Positions 36,061-45,013 are shown, counted from the stretch's first letter. The stretch: 64,000 bases of DNA from Mycobacterium paraense (GCF_002101815.1 NZ_LQPM01000010.1:248001-312000), one strand, 5' to 3'. The notes: generated by a model from the letters alone, not told the origin. Made by a program: numbers and translations.

Positions 36061-36152
36061 GGCGTGCCTTCGGGCGGTCAGTCACGGCTATTAGACACAT
36101 GTTCCAAGTGCCGGGCCGCCCGCAATATTCCCGAAGAAGGCAATAAGTCGGA

Positions 36153-36689
36153 TCAGAGCCAACCAGTGCGGGCGGCGGCCACCGGCTCGGCGGGGGCCGG
36201 GGCCAGCTGGCCGTCGCGCACGCCGTCCAGCATGCGTTTCACCACTGAGACGATCTCCGGGGCCGCCGCGGCGAGTCCCGTCACATCGGCTTGGGTGAAC
36301 TCATCGGGGTCGACTCCCGCGCGCGCCAGCACGGCAGCCGGGTCCGCCAACTGATCGGCAAGCCAGGACACCGGGTCGGCTGAGAGTTCGGGGACGAAGT
36401 TCCGGCGCCCGGGTTCCCAACCGTTGAAACGGGGGTGGTGATGGGCCCGGTCCAGAGTTCCGGGCGGGCTCTCGGTCGATCCGAACAGGTCGACCCGCCA
36501 GACGGGGCGGGTGAACGCGATCGGGATGCCGGCGTAGATCGATCCCTGTGGTGCGGCCCGATCGATAAGGCGCAGTTCCAGTCTGACTCCGCGCTCCGGG
36601 GTCTCCTGGCCGGCGAGCGGGGCCGGGTCCACGAAATACATGTCGCCGATGACGACGCCTAGGGCTTCGAATCCGAACGCTGCGAGCAT
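36153..36689 (-). CDS. Hypothetical protein
   Basis: 178 residues: an N-terminal strand-rich part (GVVIGDMYFVDPAPLAGQ, GVRLELRLIDRAAPQGSIYAGIPIAFTRPVWRVDLF) with DRAHHHPRFNGWEPGRRNF (His/Asp/Arg-rich motif that looks conserved), then a helical Ala-rich C-terminus (DPVSWLADQLADPAAVLARAGV...). No family was recognised. The composition is that of a real protein and the codon third positions are GC-rich. Function unknown. Confidence 0.65.
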   Translation of the reverse strand: MLAAFGFEALGVVIGDMYFVDPAPLAGQETPERGVRLELRLIDRAAPQGSIYAGIPIAFTRPVWRVDLFGSTESPPGTLDRAHHHPRFNGWEPGRRNFVPELSADPVSWLADQLADPAAVLARAGVDPDEFTQADVTGLAAAAPEIVSVVKRMLDGVRDGQLAPAPAEPVAAARTGWL

Positions 36690-36789
36690 CGCGTACCTTT
36701 CCCTCGTACTCCTCGAGGGTAGACCTAGGCGGGGATGGCGCTCCCGGCTCGAAGCGAGACGGGCAGGCGGGAGACGGGACTTGGCCCGG

Positions 36790-37053
36790 CTACGACTCGG
36801 CGGCCCTGCCCATAGGTGGTCGCGGTTGCTCGGCGCCCAGTTGGCTGGCGAAGCCGAGCATCCGCTCGCTCAGGTGGATGAGCGGGTCCTCGTGCCCGCC
36901 AGGCATGGTGTACGCCAACTGGCGCAACTCGACGGCGAATTCATGCAGGTTTCGGCTCAGCGACGCGACATTCACGACGGCGCCTTTATCAACGCTGGTG
37001 CGCGGGACAACATGTACCCAAATCTCCCCGGCTTGCTGACGGTTGTACTCCAT
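36790..37053 (-). CDS. Hypothetical small protein
   Basis: 87 residues (MEYNRQQAGEIWVHVVPRTSVDKGAVVNVASLSRNLHEFAVELRQLAYTM...), helical in the middle, no signal or known domain. The protein-like start and absence of runs of Arg support coding, but the ribosome site is weak (AAGCGGG). It may be a short regulatory or antitoxin-like protein; nothing further can be said. Confidence 0.5.
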   Translation of the reverse strand: MEYNRQQAGEIWVHVVPRTSVDKGAVVNVASLSRNLHEFAVELRQLAYTMPGGHEDPLIHLSERMLGFASQLGAEQPRPPMGRAAES

Positions 37054-37142
37054 GACGTGCCCGCTTCGTCATTACGAGCCTAGGCGCTGCTCCGGCGTAA
37101 TCACAATAGGATTTGTGAAAACCCCCGTTGCAAGATGCGCCG

Positions 37143-37577
37143 CTAATCCTCAACCAGGCTCCTGAGGCACTTCAGGGTTTGCGACAGGTTGCGGCCCACC
37201 TGGCGCACCGCGATGCGGTCGGCGATGTAGCCGATCAAGCCGCCGGGCGCCTGGTACGACAGCCGGAACGTGACTTTGGTCTTGCCGTCGGTGGCGTCGC
37301 GCAACCGGATTCGGCCACGCAGGTTCACGCCGGTGATGCCCACCCAGGCCAGGTCGCGGCGGTCGTCGAATTCGACCACCTCGATCAGGCCGCCGACCGG
37401 CACCGACCCGATCTTCCAGTGCACGGTGTAGCGTGCGCCGACGCCGGCCGGTTTGTCGTTCGAGGGCTCCCATCGCTCCAGGCTCGTCATGAACGACGGG
37501 TAGCAGTCGGGGTCGCTGACGATCTTCCAGACCGCGTCGCGGTCGGCGTTGATCACGCACCGGCGTTCGACGCGCAT
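37143..37577 (-). CDS. SRPBCC family protein, Rv1919c-like
   Basis: 144 residues: MRVERRCVINADRDAVWKIVSDPDCYPSFMTSLERWEP is the START-like start, with VVEFDDRRDLAWVGITGVNLRGRIRLRD, KTKVTFRLSYQAPGGLIGYIADRIAVRQVG and a C-terminal helix. Its ATG overlaps the stop of the acyltransferase gene (TGATG), and the pair recalls Rv1919c-Rv1920 of M. tuberculosis, which lie elsewhere. Ligand unknown. Confidence 0.82.
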   Translation of the reverse strand: MRVERRCVINADRDAVWKIVSDPDCYPSFMTSLERWEPSNDKPAGVGARYTVHWKIGSVPVGGLIEVVEFDDRRDLAWVGITGVNLRGRIRLRDATDGKTKVTFRLSYQAPGGLIGYIADRIAVRQVGRNLSQTLKCLRSLVED

Positions 37578-38419
37578 CAGCCGATCACCGGGAATCGGCG
37601 TTCGGCGGCCAGGCGATCGACACCGCCCTGCAGGCTGGCCATCACCTTGTCGTGCACCGCCTGGTCCTCAAGATCCGAGCCGTCGACCTCGATCGGTTCC
37701 TGCACCTCGATGACGATCTTGGTGGGCAGCGGGATGTGCCCGGCCAGGTCGCTGATGTTGATGCCCCACGGTAGCGCCAGCGAGATCGGGATGCTCTTGA
37801 GCCGCAACAACTTGTCCGCCATCAGCAGCTTGGCCAGCCACTGCCCGCGATTGAGGAACAGCGCGCTTTCCTGGCCGCCGACGCTGGCGACGGGGACGAT
37901 CGGCACGCCGGTTTCGCGGGCCAGCCGCACGTAGCCCATGCGCCCGCCGAAGTCGACCTTGTGGCGCTCCCACGACGGGCGGAAGACCTCGTAGTCACCC
38001 CCGGGATAAACCAGCAACGCCGCCCCGGACTCCAACGCCAGCCGGGCATTCTCGGGGTTCGCTGCGACGGTGCCGAATTTGCGTAGCCAGCCCAGCGGCG
38101 GCGCGGAGACGACGAGGTTGTGGGCGAGCTGATAGAAGGGCCGCTCGACGCCGAAGTAGGAGCAGAACGCGAGCGTGAAGACGAACGTGTCCGGCGGCAC
38201 GTTGCCGCCGGAGTGGTTGCCGACCAACAGCACCGGTCCCTCCGGCGGGATCCGGTCCAGCCCCCGCACGTCGGCCCGGAAATACAGCGACGCCAGCAGC
38301 CAGGTGCCCGGCAGCTGATCGCGGATGTAGTCGGGGTCGCGCTGATCCAGGTCGGCTTTGGGGACCCGCGACACGACCTGTTCGCGGGCCCACTCCAAAA
38401 CACCTCCAACGCTCGGCAT
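37577..38419 (-). CDS. Lysophospholipid acyltransferase family protein (MGAT-like), Rv1920-like
   Basis: 280 residues. VLLVGNHSGGNVPPDTFVF is the NHxGG motif of the LPLAT/DGAT2 type (His with a displaced Asp), YPGGDYEVFRP replaces the EGTR motif, and IPIVPVASVGGQESALFL follows. These enzymes acylate glycerolipids or sterols at the membrane; the acceptor is not defined. Length and sequence agree with Rv1920. It is coupled to the SRPBCC gene by a one-base overlap, so the SRPBCC partner may carry the lipid. Confidence 0.82.
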   Translation of the reverse strand: MPSVGGVLEWAREQVVSRVPKADLDQRDPDYIRDQLPGTWLLASLYFRADVRGLDRIPPEGPVLLVGNHSGGNVPPDTFVFTLAFCSYFGVERPFYQLAHNLVVSAPPLGWLRKFGTVAANPENARLALESGAALLVYPGGDYEVFRPSWERHKVDFGGRMGYVRLARETGVPIVPVASVGGQESALFLNRGQWLAKLLMADKLLRLKSIPISLALPWGINISDLAGHIPLPTKIVIEVQEPIEVDGSDLEDQAVHDKVMASLQGGVDRLAAERRFPVIG

Positions 38420-38450
38420 AACCGCGGGTATACCCCGGGGTTACCGCGGG

Positions 38451-39575
38451 TCAAACGCGGTAGATGCGCGCGGCGTTGTCCCGGGCGATCAGGTCGACAA
38501 CCCGGATGGCGCCGCTCTCGCTCCACTCCCCCTCGTCGACGAATCCGCGCAGCACTCGGTGAATCCCGTTGCGCCACAAGGCGGCACCGAGGAAGTGCAG
38601 TTCCGCCGGGCCGTATCCGTCCGACGAATACAGAATCCTGCGGAACGGCGCCATCTCCAGCAGCCGGGCGATGAACGCCGGGGCGCGCGCTCCCAGATAA
38701 TTCACGCTCAACCCGCCGTCGAGGTAGACGTTGTTGAAGGCCTGCGCGAGGTACCCCGCCTCGCGCTCGTAGGGATAGCAGTGCAGCAGCACGATCGGCG
38801 TATCGCCGGACTGCCGCAAAAAGTCGAGCAGGAAAAGCGGATTGGCCCGGTGCAGGTCGGCGTCGCGGTCGCCGAAGCCGACGTGGAATTGCAGCGGCTT
38901 GCCGAGCCGCAGCGCCCGGTGCAGCCCGAAACGCAGCAGGACCCGGTCCCGCAGCCGGGTGCCGCCGTCGTCGCGCCACCGGCCGGCGGCCCGCGCCACC
39001 TGCGCGGCCGACGGCTCGCTCAGGTCTCCGTCGAACCCGCCGCGGTAGGCCAGAATCGATTTTGTGCCGACGGCCGTGGCCGCCCGCCGGTGCAGGATCT
39101 CCTCGAACGCCGAGGCGTAATCGCCCGGCGCCGCGGCGGCCTGCTCGGCGACCTGCTCGAGGCGCACCACCTCGTGGGCGCGGTTACCGGACCATGCGGC
39201 CATCTCGTCCGTGCCGGCGGTGTCTGCGCCGATTCCGGTGTCGACCAGCCAGTCGCTCACCTTGGCGGCGGGCAGGAACAGCCGCGCCAGCTCGGCCTCG
39301 CCGAGCTGCCGACGCCGCTCCCAGTAGGCTTGCGGCTCAACGTGTTTGGGTAGGCCCAAGATCGGTGCGCAATGGGCGCGCACGGCGAAACCGAGCTGGG
39401 AGTCGAAGCCCGAGTCCACCAGCGGATCGGTGTTGGCCTCGTTGAGGGCGTTCTCGAACCGCCGCTGGTCCCCGGCCGCTAGCCAGCAGCCGTGCGCGTG
39501 CTGGTCGATCAGGGCCACCTCGCCGATGTGGTGTGCCAGCGCGGACGAGTCGGGCACCATGGCGGACGCCGTCAC
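38451..39575 (-). CDS. Amidohydrolase (FluG-type N-terminal half), Rv1879-like
   Basis: 374 residues. EVALIDQHAHGCWL carries the HxH metal pair; LQFHVGFGD, IVLLHCYPYEREAGYLA and RILYSSDGYGPAELHFLGA give further His/Asp ligands of the amidohydrolase-2 TIM barrel. It matches Rv1879. The GTG start overlaps the glnA3 stop by GTGA, so it is translated with it. In fungal FluG and plant NodGS the same two modules are fused in one chain, so a joint reaction on a glutamyl substrate is likely. Confidence 0.87.
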   Translation of the reverse strand: MTASAMVPDSSALAHHIGEVALIDQHAHGCWLAAGDQRRFENALNEANTDPLVDSGFDSQLGFAVRAHCAPILGLPKHVEPQAYWERRRQLGEAELARLFLPAAKVSDWLVDTGIGADTAGTDEMAAWSGNRAHEVVRLEQVAEQAAAAPGDYASAFEEILHRRAATAVGTKSILAYRGGFDGDLSEPSAAQVARAAGRWRDDGGTRLRDRVLLRFGLHRALRLGKPLQFHVGFGDRDADLHRANPLFLLDFLRQSGDTPIVLLHCYPYEREAGYLAQAFNNVYLDGGLSVNYLGARAPAFIARLLEMAPFRRILYSSDGYGPAELHFLGAALWRNGIHRVLRGFVDEGEWSESGAIRVVDLIARDNAARIYRV

Positions 39576-40933
39576 AGGCTCCAGGCCATGCGGAACTTGT
39601 CCGCCAGTTGCTCCGGGTCGAGGCCGCCGTAGCGCTCGTGCTCGAGGCGGCGGACCGCGACCACCATGTCGACGGCGGCGTCGCCCACGATGCCCCGCAG
39701 CAGCTTCGAACCATCAAGGGCGGCAATGGCTTCCGATTGGGACTCGAGCAGCCGCACGATGCCCGCGTCGCGGCGATCCGAGTCCGAGAGCTTCGCCGGG
39801 TCCACCGTGATCTCCGGCGGAAGGGACGCCTGGCGCTTGATGCCGTCCAGCGCGAGGCCGAGAATGGCCGCCGAGGCGAGGTAGGGGTTGGCCGACGGAT
39901 CGACGATCTTGACTTCGACGTTGCCGCCCCGCGGGGTGCCGGGGCCGCCCTTGACGAATCGCACCGCCGCCTCGCGGTTCTCGGTTCCCCAGCACGCGTA
40001 GGCTCCGGCCCAGTTGCCGGGCTGCATCCGCAGGCCGGACACGATCGATCCGCACAGGATGCCCTGGGCTTCCGGGAGCCCGCTGATCACCCCCGCGACG
40101 GCGCTCTCGCCCGCCGGGGTCATACCCGCGGCGCCCGGGCCGTCGGTGAACAGCGGACCCTCCGCCGTGGTCAGCGAAAAATGCTGGTGCGCACCGGATC
40201 CCACGCTGCCGGCGAACGGCGCCGGTGACAGGCTGACGCGCAGCCCGTGGTGGCGGGCGGCGCGCCCGATGATGAGCCGGGTCAGCGCCAGCTGGTCGGC
40301 CGCGGCCACCGGCGGCAGCGGCGACAGCGAGATCTCGAACTGGTTGGGCCCGTATTCGGGGTGGAACTGCTCGATCCCGACGCCGGCCGCCGTGGCGGCG
40401 GCGTTGACGTCGCGCACGAACGCCTCGTGTTCGAGCACGCCCGCCAGGCCGTACTGCGCCCACAGCACGGCGGGCAGCCGGCCGCCGTCGGGGTCGACGA
40501 GGAGGAATTCGATTTCGTGGCCGACCGCCGCCTCGAGCCCGGCTTCGCTGAGGGCGGCCTCGATGCGCCCGAGCGTCCCCCGGCCGCACGCGGCGACGGG
40601 GGTGCCGTCCTGCTCGAAGAACGAGGCGGGCGCCCAGGCCAGCCCGTCGCCGATCATCCGCAAGGCCGCCAGGTCCAGGCGCAGGCGCTGGTCGCCGACC
40701 ACCCCGACGTCGTCGGTGAACGCGATGCCGCTCTGGTCGATGGCGAAGGCATGCCACGACGGGCTGGCGCCGAGCCCGGGGTCAGCGAAGGTGTTGGTCT
40801 TGCGGATGGGGACCGTCTTGGCTTGCGTGAGCCCGGCGGCGTTCACGACGGAGCCGATGACCGTGTCGACGCCCTCGGCCTCGAGCTGGGCGATCGCGGC
40901 GGCGGCGAGCGGGGTGGCGGTCATGGCTGCCAT
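39572..40933 (-). CDS. glnA3: Glutamine synthetase-like, GlnA3 (gamma-glutamyl polyamine ligase type)
   Basis: 453 residues with GS motifs: AVGHEIEFLLV (metal Glu), EQFHPEYGPNQFEISL, GSGAHQHFSL (His of the ATP/metal site), TENREAAVRFVKG and KIVDPSANPYLASAAILG (Glu-flap region). It corresponds to Rv1878, a non-canonical GS; homologues ligate glutamate to polyamines (spermine for the M. tuberculosis enzyme, from memory). Canonical glutamine synthesis is unlikely. The second start codon (ATG, residue 4) is equally possible. It precedes and overlaps the amidohydrolase gene. Confidence 0.88.
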   Translation of the reverse strand: MAAMTATPLAAAAIAQLEAEGVDTVIGSVVNAAGLTQAKTVPIRKTNTFADPGLGASPSWHAFAIDQSGIAFTDDVGVVGDQRLRLDLAALRMIGDGLAWAPASFFEQDGTPVAACGRGTLGRIEAALSEAGLEAAVGHEIEFLLVDPDGGRLPAVLWAQYGLAGVLEHEAFVRDVNAAATAAGVGIEQFHPEYGPNQFEISLSPLPPVAAADQLALTRLIIGRAARHHGLRVSLSPAPFAGSVGSGAHQHFSLTTAEGPLFTDGPGAAGMTPAGESAVAGVISGLPEAQGILCGSIVSGLRMQPGNWAGAYACWGTENREAAVRFVKGGPGTPRGGNVEVKIVDPSANPYLASAAILGLALDGIKRQASLPPEITVDPAKLSDSDRRDAGIVRLLESQSEAIAALDGSKLLRGIVGDAAVDMVVAVRRLEHERYGGLDPEQLADKFRMAWSL

Positions 40934-40946
40934 TGTGGCAACCCGA

Positions 40947-41828
40947 TCAGTTCTGCCGGGTGATCAACTCGGCGACGAACCGGTCGATGAAGGAGTCGAG
41001 CGGCTGCTTACCCGCGGGCCGGATGACGAACTTCGTCAGCCCCGCGTCGATGTAGGCGTCGAGCTGCCGGTGCAGCTGCGCCCAGCCCGCCGCGATCAGC
41101 GCGGCGGGATCGACTTCCGGTCGGCGGCGGCGGGCCGCGGCGACGAGTTCCGCGGGCAGCTCCCCGTCGCTGACGGCCAGCGAAATGCCGAAATGGTCGG
41201 GTTCGATGCGCCGCCCGGCCTGCGCCGCGGCCCGGTCGATCGCCTCGCGCCCGGCGCGCGCCTCGGCCGGCGTGAGGAAACTGCCCAACCAGCCGTCGGC
41301 GAGCGCCCCGATGCGACGAAACGCCGCCGGCGCCGAGCCGCCCAGCCAGATGTCCAGCGGCGGCGTCGGCCGCGGGGCGACCGCGGCCCCGCTGACGGTG
41401 AAGTAGCGGCCGGCATAGGTGGCCGAGTCGTCGACCAGCGCCGAGCGCAGCACGCGCAGGGACTCGTCGAACACCGCGGCCCGCTCGCCGTCGGGAACGA
41501 CGAACACCTCGCGCTCGGCCGGGATCGCCGGGCGCAGACCGAAGACCGGCAACACCCGCTTGGGCGCGACGGCCGCCAGCGACGCCAACTGCTTGGCCAC
41601 CAGCACCGGATGCCGCCCGGGCAGCACGGCCACCGACGTGCCCGCCTTCAACCGGGTCGTCCGGGCCAGCGTGTAGGCCATGCCGACAACCGGGTCGACC
41701 GCCGGCGAGTACACCAGCTCGGAAAACCACAGCGAATCCACGCCGCTGCTCTCCAGGTGGTCCACGATGCCGGCCAGCTGATCTGGAGCCGTGTCGGCGC
41801 CCAGCCCGACGCCGAAGCGAATCTTCAC
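40947..41828 (-). CDS. LLM class F420-dependent (luciferase-like) oxidoreductase
   Basis: 293 residues: MKIRFGVGLGADTAPDQLAG, SGVDSLWFSELVYSPAVDPVVGMAYTLARTTRLKAGTSVAVLPGRHPVLVAKQLASL is the family barrel, with the GRHPV loop that contacts the deazaflavin, and PLDIWLGGSAPAAFRRIGALADGWLGSFLTPAEA. Probably uses F420 or FMN; the substrate is unknown. GTG start. It is followed 13 bases downstream (leftward) by glnA3; a common transcript is possible. Confidence 0.87.
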   Translation of the reverse strand: MKIRFGVGLGADTAPDQLAGIVDHLESSGVDSLWFSELVYSPAVDPVVGMAYTLARTTRLKAGTSVAVLPGRHPVLVAKQLASLAAVAPKRVLPVFGLRPAIPAEREVFVVPDGERAAVFDESLRVLRSALVDDSATYAGRYFTVSGAAVAPRPTPPLDIWLGGSAPAAFRRIGALADGWLGSFLTPAEARAGREAIDRAAAQAGRRIEPDHFGISLAVSDGELPAELVAAARRRRPEVDPAALIAAGWAQLHRQLDAYIDAGLTKFVIRPAGKQPLDSFIDRFVAELITRQN

Positions 41829-41868
41829 GGATGTTTAAGTCTTGCAGCGCAATTGGGCGCGCGGCGGG

Positions 41869-42363
41869 TCAGGCGCGGCTGGGCAGCGTGAGCTTGCAGG
41901 ACTGGCCGATGTCCAGGGTCCTCAGCATTCGCCCCATGCCGACCCACAGCGCGCACGACATCGCGAGGTCGGCGAGCAGTTCCTCGGAGAAGTGCTCGTT
42001 GCACCGGCTCCAGAAGTCTTCGTCGTCGCGCAGCTTGGTGTGCTCGGTGCCGAAGCGGTGCGCGAACTCGGCGGCGAGGCGCTCCTGCTCGCTGTAGCCC
42101 GGCCAGGTCCGCCACTCCAGCGCGTGCTCGTACAGCTCTTCGTCGACGCCGGCGGCGGGCCCGTCGGCGTCGCGGGTGTTCATGCACACGGTGCATTCGT
42201 TGTCGTGGGCGATGACCGCCCGCGCCAGTTCGCGGGTACGCATGGGCAGCCGGTTTTTGGTGTAGACCGCCTGGCTGAAGTTGGCGATGGCGCCGCCGAG
42301 GTCAGGCGACTTCGCGGCCCAGCTGTAAATGTCGTCGTCAGCGAACGTTCCGATTCGGCTCAT
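41869..42363 (-). CDS. Carboxymuconolactone decarboxylase/AhpD-like family protein
   Basis: 164 residues. The CxxC motif in NECTVCMNTRDADG with a following His-poor helix, and VYTKNRLPMRTRELARAVIAHD, is the AhpD-like (PF02627) fold. Proteins of this group act as peroxiredoxin reductases or decarboxylases; the upstream His of true AhpD appears to be Asp/Asn here. It starts at the stop of the MFS gene (ATGA overlap), so the exporter and this protein are translated together. Confidence 0.82.
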   Translation of the reverse strand: MSRIGTFADDDIYSWAAKSPDLGGAIANFSQAVYTKNRLPMRTRELARAVIAHDNECTVCMNTRDADGPAAGVDEELYEHALEWRTWPGYSEQERLAAEFAHRFGTEHTKLRDDEDFWSRCNEHFSEELLADLAMSCALWVGMGRMLRTLDIGQSCKLTLPSRA

Positions 42364-44456
42364 GGCGAGATGGTACGCCCAACCGCCGGATCCAACGTCC
42401 TGATGGCCACCGTGGGGTGCTCGTCATTCCAATCGCGTTGGGCCAGAACTCGATGCGCGACGCGTTCGAGCGCGGCCTGCACCTGTCGCCGGTCGGGCCG
42501 GCCCTCGAAGGCGGGCGAGCGATCCAGCTTGTCGACCAGCCAGGCAAGCAGCAGCGACTGCACGTAGTCGACCTGCTGTGCCCCGGCGGGGGTCAGCCAC
42601 ATTTCGTCGCCTTGGCGCTGGACGTAGCCGGCGGCGACCAGGCGCGCGAAGGTGGGCTCCAGCACCTCGAAGGGGATGCGCAAGTAGTCGCCCATGTCGG
42701 TGATACGCGCCGCGCCGTACATCTGCCGGTAGCGGTTGATGCGCAGCACGCCCCACAGCCCGGCCACATCGAGGGGGCAGTCGGGTCGCATGGCGATGCT
42801 GCGCAGCCGCATGCCGGGCGCCCCCCGCAGCAGCCGGCCGATCGCCGTCTCCAGCATCTCGTCGGGCGACTGGCTCGTGGGCATGGCGAACGCCTCGCCG
42901 ATGTCGCCGCGGTTGTTGCCGATGCCCCGCAGCGGCACCTCGCGCAGGAACAGCGCCAGCACGAACCCGACCAGTGCGACGGGCACCGCCCAGAGGAACA
43001 CGCGCGTCAGCGAGTCGGCATAGGCCGACACGATCGGGGCGGCCATCGCGTGTGGCAGCCGATGCAGGGCCTCGGGCGACGCGGCCGCGGCGGCCGGGGC
43101 GCGGCTGGCCACCATGGCCGGCCCGATCCGGCTGTGCAGGAAGTTGGTGAACAGCGAACCGAATATCGCCGCGCCGAAGGAACTTCCGATCGTCCGGAAG
43201 AAGGTGACCCCCGAGGTGGCCACGCCGAGGTCGTCGAAACTCGAGGTGTTCTGGACGATCAGGACCAGGGTCTGCATGCACATCCCGATCCCCGCGCCCA
43301 GGATGACGAGGAACAGCGACTGCACCAGGGCCGAGGTCGACGGGTCCATGCGCGACATCAAAAAGAACGCCACCGCCATCACCGCGGTGCCGGCGACGGG
43401 AAAGACCTTATATCTTCCCGTGCGGCCGACCAGGACACCGCTGCCCATCGAGGTGGTCAGCATCCCCACCACCATCGGCAGCGTGCGCAGGCCCGACGTG
43501 GTCGCCGAGACGCCGTCGACAAACTGCATGTACGTCGGCAGGAACGTCAGCGCGCCCAGCATCGCGAAACCGACGACGAAGGACAGCACGCAGCACACCG
43601 TGAAGACCGGGCTGGCGAACAGCCGCGTCGGCAGAATCGGCGCCGCCGTGCGGCTTTCCACCCAGGCGAAGACGGCCAGCGAGGCGACCGAGGCGGCGAA
43701 CAGCCCGATGATGGTGGGCGAACCCCACGGGTAGGTGGTACCGCCCCAGCTGGTGGCCAGCGTCAGTCCGGCGGCGCCCAGGCCGACGAACACGATGCCG
43801 GTGTAGTCGATCACGGGTTTGGTTCGGTCGGCCAGCGCCGGTATGGCCGCGGCAGCCACGAAGAAGACGACGACCGAAATCGGCACGTTGATCCAGAACG
43901 CCCAGCGCCACGTGAAGTGGTCGGTGAAGTAGCCGCCGAGCAGGGGGCCGATCACGGTGGTCACGCCGAACACCGCGCCCATCGCGCCCTGGTAGCGGCC
44001 GCGGTCGCGCAGCGGGATCACTTCGCCGATCAGTGCCATGGCGGTGACCATGAGCCCGCCGCCCCCGATGCCCTGCAGCGCGCGCGACGCGACCAGCATG
44101 CCCATCGACGTCGACAGCCCGCACAGCACCGACCCGGAGACGAAGAAGATCACCGCCGCCTGGAACACCCTCTTGCGGCCGAAGAGGTCACCGAACTTGC
44201 CGACCAGGGCGGTGATGATGGTCGACGCCAGCAGGTAGCTGGTAACCACCCACGACTGGTGGCCCGCCCCGCCCAGGTTGGCGACGATCGTCGGCAGCGC
44301 CGTCGCCACGATCGTCTGGTCCAGCGCGGCCATCAGCATGCCGAGCAACACCGCCACGAAGATGAAATTGCGTCGCTGCGGATTGACGGGGATGTCGCCG
44401 GTTCCGGGCTCGCCCGATTGGCCCGTCGGAACCGCCGCTGGTGTCGTGCTCGTCAT
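42360..44456 (-). CDS. 14-TM MFS drug transporter (EmrB/QacA type) with winged-helix-like tail, Rv1877-like
   Basis: 698 residues. NFIFVAVLLGMLMAALDQTIVATALPTI is the DHA2 helix-1 motif (DQTIV), GKFGDLFGRK motif A, and RALQGIGGGGLMV motif C-region; about 14 helices occupy 25-510. Residues ~520-698 are extra and cytoplasmic: RSIAMRPDCPLDVAGLWGVLRINRYRQM and LRIPFEVLEPTFARLVAAGYVQRQGDEMWLTPAGAQQVDY reads like a winged-helix (MarR-type helix-turn-wing, 'LTPAG'). Rv1877 has the same length. Function: proton-driven export of drugs; the tail may sense or regulate. Start ATG with AGGCATG context. Confidence 0.9.
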   Translation of the reverse strand: MTSTTPAAVPTGQSGEPGTGDIPVNPQRRNFIFVAVLLGMLMAALDQTIVATALPTIVANLGGAGHQSWVVTSYLLASTIITALVGKFGDLFGRKRVFQAAVIFFVSGSVLCGLSTSMGMLVASRALQGIGGGGLMVTAMALIGEVIPLRDRGRYQGAMGAVFGVTTVIGPLLGGYFTDHFTWRWAFWINVPISVVVFFVAAAAIPALADRTKPVIDYTGIVFVGLGAAGLTLATSWGGTTYPWGSPTIIGLFAASVASLAVFAWVESRTAAPILPTRLFASPVFTVCCVLSFVVGFAMLGALTFLPTYMQFVDGVSATTSGLRTLPMVVGMLTTSMGSGVLVGRTGRYKVFPVAGTAVMAVAFFLMSRMDPSTSALVQSLFLVILGAGIGMCMQTLVLIVQNTSSFDDLGVATSGVTFFRTIGSSFGAAIFGSLFTNFLHSRIGPAMVASRAPAAAAASPEALHRLPHAMAAPIVSAYADSLTRVFLWAVPVALVGFVLALFLREVPLRGIGNNRGDIGEAFAMPTSQSPDEMLETAIGRLLRGAPGMRLRSIAMRPDCPLDVAGLWGVLRINRYRQMYGAARITDMGDYLRIPFEVLEPTFARLVAAGYVQRQGDEMWLTPAGAQQVDYVQSLLLAWLVDKLDRSPAFEGRPDRRQVQAALERVAHRVLAQRDWNDEHPTVAIRTLDPAVGRTISP

Positions 44457-44533
44457 GCCTGCCTTCCCTGGGCGCTCGATGCCTATGAATGCCCAGGGTC
44501 AACCGATGGCAACCAAGCGCTGCCTCGGCGGGA

Positions 44534-45013
44534 TCAGCTCGGCGGCCGCGACACGCACTGCGCCGAGTACAGCTCCTCACCCAGCTTTTCCATCAACTCC
44601 AGCTGGGTCTCCAGATAGTCGACGTGCTTTTCCTCGTCGGCCACGATCTTTTCCAGGATGTTCGCGCTGGTGCTGTCCTGCTTCTCGCGGCACATGATGA
44701 TGCCCGGCTTGAGCCGGTCCAGCACCTCGTATTCGATGGCCAGGTCGGCTTCGAACTGCTCGCGCAGCGTCTGGCCGATGCGCAGCGAGAAGAGGCGCTG
44801 GTAGTTGGGCAGGCCGTCGAGCAGCAAGATGCGGTCGGTGATTTCCTCCGCGTGCCGCATCTCGTCGAAGGACTCTTCGCGGGTCTTTTCGGCCAGCTCG
44901 GTGAAGCCCCAGTTCTCCTGCATCTTGGAATGCAGGAAGTACTGGTTGATCGCGGTGAGCTCGCTGGTCAGCTGCTCGTTGAGCAGGCGCAGAACGTCCG
45001 GATCGCCTTGCAT
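44534..45013 (-). CDS. bfrA: Bacterioferritin
   Basis: 159 residues. LTSELTAINQYFLHSKM gives ferroxidase Glu18, ESFDEMRHAEEITDRI gives Glu51, haem-ligand Met52 and His54, and EYEVLDRL and EEKHVDYLE supply Glu94, Glu127 and His130. It forms a 24-subunit shell storing ferric iron with haem at subunit interfaces. Rv1876 (BfrA) equivalent. GGAGCG precedes the ATG. The tandem IdeR boxes 150 bases upstream suggest iron-dependent activation, as described for M. tuberculosis bfrA. Confidence 0.95.
   Translation of the reverse strand: MQGDPDVLRLLNEQLTSELTAINQYFLHSKMQENWGFTELAEKTREESFDEMRHAEEITDRILLLDGLPNYQRLFSLRIGQTLREQFEADLAIEYEVLDRLKPGIIMCREKQDSTSANILEKIVADEEKHVDYLETQLELMEKLGEELYSAQCVSRPPS

Noticed and set aside
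42417..44618. Rightward frame of over 700 codons opposite the MFS gene
   Set aside because: Antisense to a clear 14-helix transporter; composition is His/Arg/Asp/Gly filler.
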